Positions 19,149-27,982 of a DNA stretch of 53,624 nt are shown one piece after another (positions within the stretch are counted from its first letter, which is position 1; each line of letters begins with the position of its first letter). A program made the translations under genes and the position numbers. The stretch is from Clostridia bacterium. GTDB taxonomy: Bacteria; Bacillota; Clostridia; TANB77; CAG-508. The notes under the pieces were generated by a model. The model ran no database searches and had not been told where the DNA came from. It saw only the letters and a list, made by a program, of their open reading frames with translations. The stretch covers positions 1 through 53,624 of the forward strand of contig JAFXOY010000125.1 of the NCBI GenBank assembly GCA_017528375.1, given 5' to 3'.

Positions 19149-20450
19149 ATTTAAAATTTCTAAAATAACTTTCGGCTTATGCACCACTTCTTCACAAATT
19201 GTAAAACAAGACCTTAATTCTCCTTCAGCCTTTTTTAATTTGTCTTTGTCATTTGCATGAATTATTCCAAGGATTTCGTTTTCTTCAACAATATCCCCTA
19301 TTTTTTTATTTATTATTAATCCAACTTGATTATCAATAATATCTTCTTTTTTTACTCTTCCTGCTCCAAGCTCGCAAGAAATTTTTCCTAGCTTTTCAGC
19401 ATCTATTTCTTTTACATATCCAGATTTATCACTTAACACTGGATTTACGTATTTTGCATTTTCAAATTTAGAAACATCATTTATGTATGAAACATCTCCA
19501 CCTTGGTTTTCAATTAACTCTAAAAACTTCATATATGCATTTCCGCTATCAATACAATCGATCATTCTTTTCTTGTTTTCATTTATATCATCACCACATC
19601 CTGCAAGCTTTATCATGTAACTTCCAAGTTCTAACACAACCTGTTTTACATCTTCTTCCATTTCTCCCTGTAGTGCTTCAGCTGCTTCAATAACTTCCAA
19701 TGTATTTCCAATTGAATACCCTAGTGGTTCATCCATATTTGTTAAAATACACACTACTTCCTTATTAGCAAGTTTTCCAATATTAATCATTGTTTCTGAA
19801 AGTTTTCTAGCATCATCAATATTTTTCATAAAAGCACCATTTCCTACAGTAACTTCAAGAACAATTTTATTAGCTCCAGAAGCTATTTTTTTACTCATAA
19901 TACTTGATGCAATTAATGGAATATTTTCAACACAGCTAATAGAATCACGTAAAGCATATATTTTCTTATCAGCTGGTGCCAAATTTAAAGTTTGCCCCAT
20001 TAAACTAATTCCAATTTTTTCAACATTTTCAATAAATTCTTCAACAGAAATTTGAGTATTATACCCAGGAATTGACTCTAATTTATCAACAGTTCCACCA
20101 GTAAAGCCTAACCCCCTACCTGACATTTTGGCAACAGGAACACCTAAAGCTGCAACTACAGGCATTAAAATCAAAGTAACTTTATCTCCAATCCCACCAG
20201 TACTATGTTTATCTACAACATTCTCTCCAAGCTTAGACAAATCCAAAACTTCTCCAGAATACGCCATTGCCAAAGTTAAATTTGTAATTTCCTCATTAGA
20301 CATACCATTTAAATAAATAGCCATTATCAAAGCAGCAGCCTGATAATCTGTAACATTTCCATCTGTATACTCATTAACAAAAAAATCTATTTCCTCTTTA
20401 TTCAATTCCTTCTTATCCCTTTTTTTTGCTATAATATCTAGAATATTCAT
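19146..20450 (-). CDS. pdp: Pyrimidine-nucleoside phosphorylase / thymidine phosphorylase
   Basis: 434 aa, the family length. The N-terminal helical domain begins MNILDIIAKKRD. The phosphate-binding signature VDKHSTGGIGDK is intact, followed by KMSGRGLGFTGGTVDKLES and the C-terminal alpha/beta domain. It splits thymidine, uridine or deoxyuridine with phosphate to base and (deoxy)ribose-1-phosphate in the cytoplasm. Substrate breadth (Pdp versus DeoA) cannot be settled by eye. It lies 18 nt downstream of rnhB in the same direction, so it is probably co-transcribed. Its stop codon TAG is formed by the edge of an intergenic GGGAC-type repeat (AATTAGGGAC). Confidence 0.95.
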   Translation of the reverse strand: MNILDIIAKKRDKKELNKEEIDFFVNEYTDGNVTDYQAAALIMAIYLNGMSNEEITNLTLAMAYSGEVLDLSKLGENVVDKHSTGGIGDKVTLILMPVVAALGVPVAKMSGRGLGFTGGTVDKLESIPGYNTQISVEEFIENVEKIGISLMGQTLNLAPADKKIYALRDSISCVENIPLIASSIMSKKIASGANKIVLEVTVGNGAFMKNIDDARKLSETMINIGKLANKEVVCILTNMDEPLGYSIGNTLEVIEAAEALQGEMEEDVKQVVLELGSYMIKLAGCGDDINENKKRMIDCIDSGNAYMKFLELIENQGGDVSYINDVSKFENAKYVNPVLSDKSGYVKEIDAEKLGKISCELGAGRVKKEDIIDNQVGLIINKKIGDIVEENEILGIIHANDKDKLKKAEGELRSCFTICEEVVHKPKVILEILN

Positions 20451-20467
20451 TTTCTTCCTTCCTTTTC

Positions 20468-21097
20468 CTATTTAACTATATTCTTCACGAAACTCAACCT
20501 ATGCAACGGGCAAAGTCCATATTCCTTAATTGCAGCAATATGTGCAGCTGTTCCATAACCTTTGTGTTGTATAAAATTATATTGTGGATAAACCTCATGC
20601 CATTGCCTCATAATTCTATCCCTTGTAACTTTAGCAATAATAGAAGCTGCAGCAATTGAATAACATTTAGCATCGCCTTTTATAATAGAATGATAAGGAA
20701 TTCCACATGTATCAATCCCTTTTAAAGCATCAACTAAAATTATATCTGGTTTTACCTTCAATCCTTTAATAGACTCCGTCAATCCCGCTTTAGTAGCGTT
20801 TAATATATTAACACGATCTATTTCCTTTTGATCAACAATTCCGACACTATAACTTATTGCATTTTCAATTATTTCATCATATAATTTTTCTCTTTTCTTT
20901 TCTGATATTTTTTTAGAATCATTTACTCCTTCAATCATTGAGTCTTTTGGCATTATTACACTTGCAACAACAACAGGCCCAGCAAGTGGTCCACGCCCTG
21001 CTTCATCTATTCCACAAATATAATTTGTTCCTTGCGAATATATATCTTCTTCTATTTTCTTTAACTCTTGTAATCTTAATTGCTCTTTTTCTTTCAT
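20468..21097 (-). CDS. rnhB: Ribonuclease HII
   Basis: 209 aa. It shows the type-2 RNase H active site: GIDEAGRGPLAGPV (Asp31, Glu32), then Asp123 in ILVDALKG and the later SIIAKVTRDR stretch. It removes RNA from RNA-DNA hybrids, including single misincorporated ribonucleotides. The gene starts 2 nt after the stop of the upstream membrane protein gene and is 18 nt from pdp, giving a compact three-gene unit. Confidence 0.97.
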   Translation of the reverse strand: MKEKEQLRLQELKKIEEDIYSQGTNYICGIDEAGRGPLAGPVVVASVIMPKDSMIEGVNDSKKISEKKREKLYDEIIENAISYSVGIVDQKEIDRVNILNATKAGLTESIKGLKVKPDIILVDALKGIDTCGIPYHSIIKGDAKCYSIAAASIIAKVTRDRIMRQWHEVYPQYNFIQHKGYGTAAHIAAIKEYGLCPLHRLSFVKNIVK

Positions 21098-21099
21098 TA

Positions 21100-21657
21100 T
21101 TATTCTTCCTTTTCTTCAGCTTTTTCTTGTTCGTTATTTTCTTCACTTACTTGTTCGTTTTGATTGTTTTCAATCTTTTTATTTTCAGGCATTTTGTGTA
21201 AATCAGAAATTTTATAACACCACATTTTATTTTCGTTTTCATATCCTTCTGTATATACTACTTCATAATTTTCATAATTAACTATGAAATATCCAGGATA
21301 TTTATTTACCAATTCCTGCAATCCAATTTGCTCAAGGGCCGCAGAATCTAATAAATAATATTTCTCGTATTCATCTTGAGAAACAACATTTTTTTCTAAG
21401 AACTCTGTTATATTTATTCCTTCAGGCAATTGTGTTAACTGATATCCCCTTAAAGGATTTTCTTCTTTGTTCAAATTATTATTAGCCTTTGCAATTTCAA
21501 CTTTAGCTTGAACCAAAAGCAAATCAGCCTGCAAATTTTTTACTTTTTCCTTATTTATATAATATTTTGCATATTGCACAATTCCAATAATAGCAATAAT
21601 TATAACCACTATTCCTATTATTAATTTAACCGAACTTTTTCCCTCTTCTTGTTTCAT
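21100..21657 (-). CDS. Hypothetical single-pass membrane protein, 185 aa
   Basis: I do not recognise the family. ATG 21657 (MKQEEGKSS) has GGAGGAG 8 nt upstream; earlier in-frame ATGs lie within or before that site. A transmembrane helix spans about residues 10-30 (VKLIIGIVVIIIAIIGIVQ). A helical stretch follows, then a small globular region with YYLLDSAALEQIGLQ and YPGYFIVNYENYEVVY, and an acidic Glu/Asn/Gln-rich tail (about 155-185). The layout resembles pilin-like or secreted-domain anchors, but there is no prepilin cleavage motif. Probably co-transcribed with rnhB and pdp. Confidence 0.75.
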   Translation of the reverse strand: MKQEEGKSSVKLIIGIVVIIIAIIGIVQYAKYYINKEKVKNLQADLLLVQAKVEIAKANNNLNKEENPLRGYQLTQLPEGINITEFLEKNVVSQDEYEKYYLLDSAALEQIGLQELVNKYPGYFIVNYENYEVVYTEGYENENKMWCYKISDLHKMPENKKIENNQNEQVSEENNEQEKAEEKEE

Positions 21658-21822
21658 ATTCATCTCCTCCATTGTATGAATTATATTATATATTTTTTTA
21701 TAATGCAAATACTAAATAAATATTATTTTTTTCACAAAATATTCACAAATCTGTTGTAAAATCATAAATAAAAGAGTTATTATATATATAATAATTTTAT
21801 AAAGAATTGGAGGAGAATAATA

Positions 21823-23070
21823 ATGAATGATGACGAATTTTTTAAAACTGTAGATTCAAACTCTGCAAATCCAAGCAAGGCTAAAATAGGCTTTTTTAAA
21901 GGGAGATTTATACCTTTTATTTCTGGTATTTTAGGAACTATTTTAGTATTAGGAATATATGTAAAAGTTCCAACAGTAAAAAATAAACTAAAAGAGTACC
22001 TACACATTGAAGATTCTACTTCAACAACACAAAACACAAATGAAGAAAAAAATCAAATAGAACAACAAACTGCACCTGTTAGTAATACAAATTTAATTTC
22101 ATTAGAAGATTACTCTAATACAGGAATATATGCAGCAAATAAAGTATTACCATCAATAGTTGGTATTACAGTTGAATATACAATAAATTCACCTTACTAT
22201 GGAATGTCAATGCAATCAACAGGTTCTGCAACTGGTTCTGGCGTAATAATAAGTGAAGATGGATATATTTTAACAAATAACCATGTTGTAAATACTTCAT
22301 CAAATTCTATGTTCTATCAAATAAGCGATGCAAATAAAGTTACTGTAAAATTATATAATGATAACACTGAATATGAAGCAAAAATAATTGGAAAGGATGA
22401 AACAACTGATTTAGCTGTCATTAAAATAGATAAAACAGGATTACCTGCAGCAGAATTAGGAGATTCTAGTTCAATTAAAGTTGGTGAATTCTGCATGGCT
22501 ATTGGAAACCCATTAGGCATGGAAAATACAGTTACAGCGGGAATTATAAGTGCTTCAAATAGAACAATAACATCTGACGGAAAAACATTAACAGTTATTC
22601 AAACTGATGCTGCAATAAACTCTGGAAACAGCGGTGGAGCTCTTATCAATTCAAAAGGACAAGTTATAGGAATTAATACTATAAAACTTTCAGGTTCAGG
22701 AGTTGAAGGAATTGGATTTGCTATTCCAATAAATTCAACAGTAGATATTTATAAACAATTAATTTCAGATGGAAAAGTAAAAAGACCTTATATTGGAATT
22801 TCAGGAAGAGATATTGATTCAAAAACTGCTGAGCAATATAAGCTAGTTGAAGGAATATATGTTCTTTCTGTTGAACAATATTCTGCAGCAGAAAAAGCTG
22901 GATTAAAACAATATGATATTATTACTGAAGTAGATGGAAAGAAAATAACAACAATGGATGAATTAAACGAATTTAAAAACACCCATAAAATAGGTGATAA
23001 TTTACAACTTAAAATTTATAGAGATAAAGAATACTCAGATATTCAAATCACATTAGGTGAACAACCATAA
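21823..23070 (+). CDS. htrA: Membrane-anchored HtrA/DegP-family serine protease
   Basis: 415 aa. A cytoplasmic N-terminus precedes a transmembrane helix at about residues 30-48. The trypsin-like domain has the catalytic triad His154 (NNHVV), Asp196 (TTDLAVIK) and Ser270 (NSGNSGGAL), and one PDZ domain spans about 325-410. It degrades misfolded proteins outside the membrane under envelope stress. Length and domain order match HtrA/YycK-type proteins of Firmicutes. GGAGGAG precedes the start. It is monocistronic, with a strong shared terminator downstream. Confidence 0.95.
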   Translation: MNDDEFFKTVDSNSANPSKAKIGFFKGRFIPFISGILGTILVLGIYVKVPTVKNKLKEYLHIEDSTSTTQNTNEEKNQIEQQTAPVSNTNLISLEDYSNTGIYAANKVLPSIVGITVEYTINSPYYGMSMQSTGSATGSGVIISEDGYILTNNHVVNTSSNSMFYQISDANKVTVKLYNDNTEYEAKIIGKDETTDLAVIKIDKTGLPAAELGDSSSIKVGEFCMAIGNPLGMENTVTAGIISASNRTITSDGKTLTVIQTDAAINSGNSGGALINSKGQVIGINTIKLSGSGVEGIGFAIPINSTVDIYKQLISDGKVKRPYIGISGRDIDSKTAEQYKLVEGIYVLSVEQYSAAEKAGLKQYDIITEVDGKKITTMDELNEFKNTHKIGDNLQLKIYRDKEYSDIQITLGEQP

Positions 23071-23072
23071 TT

Positions 23073-23103
23073 AAAAGAGCAACCAGCAGGTTGCTCTTTT
23101 TTA
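23073..23103. terminator. Bidirectional terminator between htrA and mazF
   Basis: AAAAGAGCAACC/GGTTGCTCTTTT arms enclose an AGCA loop, with A and T tracts on either side between two convergent genes. The mazF stop overlaps the T tract. Confidence 0.92.
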
Positions 23104-23445
23104 TAAACCAAAACTTACACCAAGTGCATTATTAATTTTATTCATAATAACAACATCATCAATATGCCCAATTTTTTCTTTTAATCTACTTTTATCAATA
23201 GTGCGAATTTGCTCTGTAAGAACTATTGAATCTGCTTTTAATCCGTTATTTTCAGAACCAATTTCAATATGAGTTGGTAATTTATTTTTTCCAGTTTGAG
23301 AAGTGATTGCAGCTGCAATTACAGTTGGACTATGCCTATTTCCTACATCATTTTGTATAATTACAACCGGACGAATCCCTCCCTGCTCTGATCCAACAAC
23401 AGGACTTAAATCTGCATAAAACATATCTCCTCTTTTAACTATCAT
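23101..23445 (-). CDS. mazF: MazF/PemK-family endoribonuclease toxin (EndoA-like)
   Basis: 114 aa from ATG 23445, which has TAGGAG 8 nt upstream; a GTG 9 nt earlier is part of that region. KRGDMFYADLSPVVGSEQGG, RPVVIIQND and the TVIAAAIT stretch are the typical PemK-fold core with the conserved Arg and Thr positions. The family cuts mRNA at short specific sequences (EndoA of Bacillus at UACAU). No MazE-type antitoxin gene lies next to it. The upstream gene is the GerS-like protein, where Bacillus and many Clostridia carry an antitoxin and often alr. The antitoxin may be elsewhere in the genome. Confidence 0.94.
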   Translation of the reverse strand: MIVKRGDMFYADLSPVVGSEQGGIRPVVIIQNDVGNRHSPTVIAAAITSQTGKNKLPTHIEIGSENNGLKADSIVLTEQIRTIDKSRLKEKIGHIDDVVIMNKINNALGVSFGL

Positions 23446-23553
23446 TTTAATCACTCCTACTATTTCTCTAAATAAAACATTATTAATTCATATATTTAAA
23501 TATTAGTCAGATAAAAATGTAGTTAATTTTTATTATATAATTTTTAAATTTAT

Positions 23554-24231
23554 TTAAATATCTTTTGCTTCTATTAACTTTCTTTTAAATGCTAAAACGC
23601 TCTCTTTACTTAAACTACCAATTTCTATCTTATTATATGTTATGTAAATTCTGTTCTTCTTGTTCTCGTCTTCAATAATTAATTTGGTAATTTTGCTAGC
23701 ATTTCTATTAATATATAATTTTTCAACTGCAGAATATTTATTTTTATCACGTTTTGTTTCCATTATTATAACACCATTTTCTTCATTAATACTACCACCA
23801 TTTTTCCTATAATTTTCAATAAAATCGCTTAGCCATAAAACATTATCTGCAATATATGTGTAATTTTCATATATTGTATTTAGGTTTAATTTAGAATTTG
23901 TAATTTCTAAATTAGTACCATCATACTTTACTGTCAAACCTTCAATATTTTTAGGTTCAATAACCTCTTGGCTAGCAATATTAGGACTAGCAAATTTTTG
24001 CTTTAAAATATATTTATTTGTATTTTTATTGCTTTCAACTTTTACTTCAATTTCAGCTTCATAAGAACTAATATTTAAAATATAATCTTCAATTTCTTTT
24101 AAAGTTTTATCAGTTATATTATTTCCAGTTTTAACATTTTTATAATTCATAATTTTAAAAATTGAAAAAATTAATAACGCGATAACAATTAATGCAATTA
24201 CAACTATAAAAATCCATTTTCTATTTTTCAT
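23554..24231 (-). CDS. GerS-like / LolA-fold membrane-anchored protein
   Basis: 225 aa. An N-terminal helix (about residues 5-27, WIFIVVIALIVIALLIFSIF) has no lipobox Cys after it, so it is an anchor rather than a lipoprotein signal. The remainder is beta-rich with ISSYEAEIEVKVESNK, KQKFASPNIASQEVIEP and LTVKYDGTNLEITNS, the pattern of outer-membrane lipoprotein-sorting (LolA-like) and clostridial GerS proteins. GerS in C. difficile is needed for cortex degradation during germination; here a germination role is inference. Placement beside an EndoA-type mazF recalls the gerS-alr-ndoA neighbourhood of Clostridia, which supports the call. Confidence 0.65.
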   Translation of the reverse strand: MKNRKWIFIVVIALIVIALLIFSIFKIMNYKNVKTGNNITDKTLKEIEDYILNISSYEAEIEVKVESNKNTNKYILKQKFASPNIASQEVIEPKNIEGLTVKYDGTNLEITNSKLNLNTIYENYTYIADNVLWLSDFIENYRKNGGSINEENGVIIMETKRDKNKYSAVEKLYINRNASKITKLIIEDENKKNRIYITYNKIEIGSLSKESVLAFKRKLIEAKDI

Positions 24232-24247
24232 AAAAACTCCTCCCTAT

Positions 24248-24277
24248 AAAAAAAGAATAGATAAAATATCTATTCTC
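24248..24277 (-). terminator. Terminator of dusB
   Basis: AGAATAGAT/ATCTATTCT stem followed on the minus strand by seven Ts, just after the dusB stop. Confidence 0.88.
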
Positions 24278-24282
24278 CACAA

Positions 24283-25257
24283 TCATATTCCAAAACTTTC
24301 AAAATATTCCTTTAAGCATGTTTCAAGTTCTTGTCTATTATCAATTCTATTTACAACATCTCTAAATTTTGATGCATCTTTACAATTTTTTATGTACCAA
24401 CTAATATGTTTTCTCATTTCTTTTACTGCTGTTTCTTCTCCTTTTTCTTCTATTTCCAAATCAATATGTTTTAAAATAACTCTTAATTTTTCTACATTAG
24501 AAATTTTATTTGAATCAACACCTTTAAGAATTTCCTCAAAAATCCAAGGATTTCCAAGTGATGCTCTACCTATCATAATTGCATCTACACCAGTATATTC
24601 AAACATTTTAATAGCATCTTGTTTTGATTTCACATCTCCATTTCCTATAACAGGAATATTTACACTCTCTTTAACCTTTTTAATAATATCCCAATCTGCT
24701 TCACCTGAATAAAACTCATCTCTAGTTCTACCATGAATAGTTATTGCAGAAGCACCCGCTTTTTCAATTATTTTAGCAGCTTCAACAGCTACAACATGAT
24801 CAGAATCCCAGCCTTTTCTAATTTTCACTGTAACAGGAACCTTTGAAGCCTTAACAACCTCACTAACAATTTCTTCTACCAATGGCAAATTCAATAAAAG
24901 CTTGCTACCATCCCCATTTTTAACAACCTTAGGAGCAGGACATCCCATATTGATATCCACAATATCAGCAAATTTGCTAACATACTCAGCAGCATACTTC
25001 ATAGCCTCAACATCATTGCCAAAAATCTGCACAGCAATAGGTCTTCTTTCATCCTTCATATTAAGCAACAAATCAGTTTTTTTATCGCCATAGAAAAGTC
25101 CCTTACTACTAATCATCTCAGTACAAACAAGTCCAGGTCCAAACTCTTCGCAAACAATTCTAAATGCTCTATCAGTAATTCCTGCCATAGGAGCCAATAA
25201 AATATTATTATCTAATTCAACTTTTCCAATCTTTATTTTTCTAATATAACTTTCCAC
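24283..25257 (-). CDS. dusB: tRNA-dihydrouridine synthase B
   Basis: 324 aa, family length. The FMN-dependent TIM barrel opens with LAPMAGITDRAFR. The catalytic Cys is in NMGCPAPKV, RKGWD and ITIHGRTRDEF contact FMN/tRNA, and the GNGDV and MIGRASLGNPW loops follow. It reduces uridine to dihydrouridine in the D-loop of tRNAs. The start lies 17 nt downstream of the rodA stop and the reading direction is shared, so it is in the rodA unit. Confidence 0.97.
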   Translation of the reverse strand: MESYIRKIKIGKVELDNNILLAPMAGITDRAFRIVCEEFGPGLVCTEMISSKGLFYGDKKTDLLLNMKDERRPIAVQIFGNDVEAMKYAAEYVSKFADIVDINMGCPAPKVVKNGDGSKLLLNLPLVEEIVSEVVKASKVPVTVKIRKGWDSDHVVAVEAAKIIEKAGASAITIHGRTRDEFYSGEADWDIIKKVKESVNIPVIGNGDVKSKQDAIKMFEYTGVDAIMIGRASLGNPWIFEEILKGVDSNKISNVEKLRVILKHIDLEIEEKGEETAVKEMRKHISWYIKNCKDASKFRDVVNRIDNRQELETCLKEYFESFGI

Positions 25258-25274
25258 CTATTTTTCTTCTCCTT

Positions 25275-26381
25275 TTACTCAATAAACAAAGATTTCTTTC
25301 TTCTTCCACTTATATTTAAAACAATTGCAATCAAAATCAAATTAGTAAGAAGCGAACTTCCACCATAACTAACAAAAGGTAGTGGTACACCTGTAATCGG
25401 CAACAATCCCATTGTCATACCAATATTTTCTACCATATGAAAAACAAAAATTCCAGCAATTCCAACTGCAACATATGAACCTTTATCATCTTTAGCAGTT
25501 TTCGCAATATATATTATTTTAGTTATAAGAATTACATACAAAACTATAACTAATGCAGCAATAACAAATCCCATTTCTTCACCAATTACAGAAAAAATAA
25601 AATCTGTTGTCTTTGGATATAAATATCCGAGTTGTGTTTGATTTCCTTGAGTAACACCCATTCCAAAAAGTTGGCCAGAACCAATTGCAAGTTTTGATTG
25701 AATAATATTATAACCTGAACCTCTAGGATCTAAGTCTGGATTTAAAAATACATCTATTCTTGTCTTAGCATGAGCTGGTAACACAAAAAAGTACATAATA
25801 GGCAAAATTATAACTGTTAAAGCAATCGCAATAATAATATATTTTTTATTAATACCTGCAGCAAATAACATGAAAATTGTTGCAATAACAAACGCTATTG
25901 CTGTACCATAATCTGGTTGTCTTATAATTAATAAAATTGGTACAGCCAAAACTAACAAGCATAAACCTAATTTCAATGGTTTACTAATTTCACTTTTATC
26001 ATTTTCCTGAATTTTAGAAATAACCAACGCTAATGTTAATATAACAAATATTTTAGCAAATTCAGATGGTTGCAGTGAAAATGAACCTATAGTAAACCAA
26101 CTTGTTGCACCATTAATTGGTTTGGTGAATAAAACAGCAACTAATAAAACAAGCATTATTCCATAGCCAACAGGAGCTGACTTTATAATTAATTCATAAT
26201 CAATAGAAATAACAGCAATAACAATTGGCACACTAATTCCAAGCCAAATTAATTGTTTAAATAATTCATCATGTTCAGTACTTTGTGTTGCAGAATATAA
26301 AGCAACACATCCAATTGTAATTAATATAAATACACATATTAAAATAGACCATTCAATATTTTTTAAAATCTTCTTATTCAA
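25275..26381 (-). CDS. rodA: RodA/FtsW/SpoVE-family peptidoglycan glycosyltransferase
   Basis: 368 aa with about 10 membrane helices. The SEDS signature GVPLPFVSYGGSS stands near the C-terminus and SLQPSEFAKIF after helix 3, with GSGQLFGMG in the large outer loop. The 368-aa length and the link to minD/minE fit RodA (lateral wall elongation with a class B PBP) better than FtsW. SEDS proteins polymerise glycan strands from lipid II. A terminator lies between minE and this gene, so it may also have its own weak promoter in 26382-26474, which I could not identify. Confidence 0.93.
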   Translation of the reverse strand: MNKKILKNIEWSILICVFILITIGCVALYSATQSTEHDELFKQLIWLGISVPIVIAVISIDYELIIKSAPVGYGIMLVLLVAVLFTKPINGATSWFTIGSFSLQPSEFAKIFVILTLALVISKIQENDKSEISKPLKLGLCLLVLAVPILLIIRQPDYGTAIAFVIATIFMLFAAGINKKYIIIAIALTVIILPIMYFFVLPAHAKTRIDVFLNPDLDPRGSGYNIIQSKLAIGSGQLFGMGVTQGNQTQLGYLYPKTTDFIFSVIGEEMGFVIAALVIVLYVILITKIIYIAKTAKDDKGSYVAVGIAGIFVFHMVENIGMTMGLLPITGVPLPFVSYGGSSLLTNLILIAIVLNISGRRKKSLFIE

Positions 26382-26474
26382 AATGTTTCTCCTTTTAATT
26401 CAATCTACTATTTACTATTATAACCAATTTATCCATAAATTTAAAGTACTATCTACTACTTTTTACTTTTAAAT

Positions 26475-26507
26475 TAAAAAATAGAAGATAACTCAATATC
26501 TTCTATT
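26475..26507 (-). terminator. Terminator/attenuator after minE
   Basis: AATAGAAGATA/TATCTTCTATT stem followed by a T-run on the minus strand, between minE and rodA. Confidence 0.85.
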
Positions 26508-26515
26508 CCTTAGTA

Positions 26516-27085
26516 TTATTCTTTTTCAGTAGTTTTTTTAGCAACTTTTTTTGCTTCAGCCTTTTTCTCTGCTTCTTTAGCTTTAGCTTCTTTTACACTT
26601 TTAGCTGTTGCGGCTTTAACAATTTTAGTAGTTTTTGCTTTTTCTGTTTTAGCAGTTGACTTCTTAGCTGATACTGTCTTTTTAGCTACAGTTTTCTTTT
26701 TTGCTTCAGCTTTTTTCTTTTCAGTCTCTTCTACTTTTTTCTCTGCTTCTTCTTGTTTAGCTTTTTCAATTTCTATACTTTCTTTTTTCTTTTCTTCGTT
26801 GATTCCAACAATAGGAATATTAGCATATAAAGCTGGAGCTCCAGATGTACCATCATCATTTACTCTGTTTTCTAACTTAACATCCATATCTGTTTCATCA
26901 ACATCAATATATTTTTTTATAACATCTACAATTTCCAATTTCATCATTTCTAGAAAATCTGCTGAAACATTAGCTCTATCTTGCATTAATACTAAATGTA
27001 ATCTTTCTTTAGCTGCATTTTTAGATTTATCTACTTGTTCTTTTTTTCCTTTTTTCTTAAGAAATGTTGTAAAATTTTCTAACAT
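26516..27085 (-). CDS. minE: MinE cell-division topological specificity factor with long Lys/Ala-rich tail
   Basis: 189 aa, about twice the usual ~90. Residues 1-90 are a normal MinE: an N-terminal amphipathic segment (MLENFTTFLKKKG), the MinD-contact helix region AAKERLHLVLMQDRANVS, and a C-terminal topological domain (MKLEIVDVIKKYIDVDE). From about residue 95 a Glu/Lys helix leads into about 75 residues of Ala/Lys/Thr/Val-rich low-complexity tail (AKKKTVAKKTVSAKKSTAK). MinE stimulates MinD ATPase and drives Min oscillation. The tail resembles histone H1-like basic tails and could bind DNA, RNA or acidic lipids; that is inference. It lies 23 nt after minD. Confidence 0.95.
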   Translation of the reverse strand: MLENFTTFLKKKGKKEQVDKSKNAAKERLHLVLMQDRANVSADFLEMMKLEIVDVIKKYIDVDETDMDVKLENRVNDDGTSGAPALYANIPIVGINEEKKKESIEIEKAKQEEAEKKVEETEKKKAEAKKKTVAKKTVSAKKSTAKTEKAKTTKIVKAATAKSVKEAKAKEAEKKAEAKKVAKKTTEKE

Positions 27086-27108
27086 ACTAATCCCTCCAAA
27101 AATAGTTT

Positions 27109-27903
27109 CTATTTTCTTCTAAAAACACCAAATATTTTTGAGAAAATTCCATCATCTCTACCAGGAATTGTTACATCTATGTTTTCTCCCAATATTCTTC
27201 TTGCAATTTCCATATAACATTTTCCAGAAGGAGCTCTTTTATTTGATACTGCAGGTTCCCCTTTATTAGTTTGTGTAATTATGTATTCATCATCAGGAAC
27301 TACCCCAATTAACTCAATTGAAAGTAAGTCCACGATGTCTTCAACATCCATCATTTCTCCTCTTTTAACCATATTAGGTCTTAATCTATTAATTACAAGC
27401 TCTGGATTTTTAATTTCAGCCGCTTCTAATAATCCAATAATTCTATCTGCATCTCTTATAGAAGAAATTTCTGCTGTTGTAACAACAATAGCTCTATCTG
27501 CACCAGCAATAGCATTTTTAAATCCTTGTTCAATACCAGCTGGACAATCAACTATAATAAAATCAAATTCTTCTTTAAGTTTAGTTGTTAAAGACTTCAT
27601 TTGTTCTTCATTTACAGCACTTTTATCTCTTGTTTGTGCAGCAGGAAGTAAATATAAATCTTCAAAACGTTTATCTTTTATTAAAGCTTGTCTTAATTTA
27701 CATTTTTCTTCTACAACATCTACAATATCATATACTATTCTATTTTCTAATCCCATTACTACATCAAGGTTTCTTAAACCTATATCTGTATCCACTAATG
27801 CAACTTTCTTACCGCATAATGCAAGAGCTGCACCTAAATTCGCTGTTGTAGTAGTTTTACCTACTCCACCTTTTCCTGATGTTATAACTATAACTTCTCC
27901 CAT
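27109..27903 (-). CDS. minD: Septum site-determining protein MinD
   Basis: 264 aa. It has the deviant Walker A GKGGVGKTTT at residues 10-19, the switch VDTDIGLRNLD and IIVDCPAGIEQG. A C-terminal amphipathic membrane-targeting helix is visible (GIFSKIFGVFRRK). MinD binds membrane as an ATP dimer and, with MinC, blocks FtsZ assembly away from midcell. AGGAGG precedes the start. minC is not present upstream; the upstream gene is cca, 79 nt away. Confidence 0.97.
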   Translation of the reverse strand: MGEVIVITSGKGGVGKTTTTANLGAALALCGKKVALVDTDIGLRNLDVVMGLENRIVYDIVDVVEEKCKLRQALIKDKRFEDLYLLPAAQTRDKSAVNEEQMKSLTTKLKEEFDFIIVDCPAGIEQGFKNAIAGADRAIVVTTAEISSIRDADRIIGLLEAAEIKNPELVINRLRPNMVKRGEMMDVEDIVDLLSIELIGVVPDDEYIITQTNKGEPAVSNKRAPSGKCYMEIARRILGENIDVTIPGRDDGIFSKIFGVFRRK

Positions 27904-27982
27904 CTTTTATTCCTCCTATACTATTTTTAAAATAGCAATATTAAAAGTTACTTGTCTATAATACATTAAATTTCAAAAAAAG

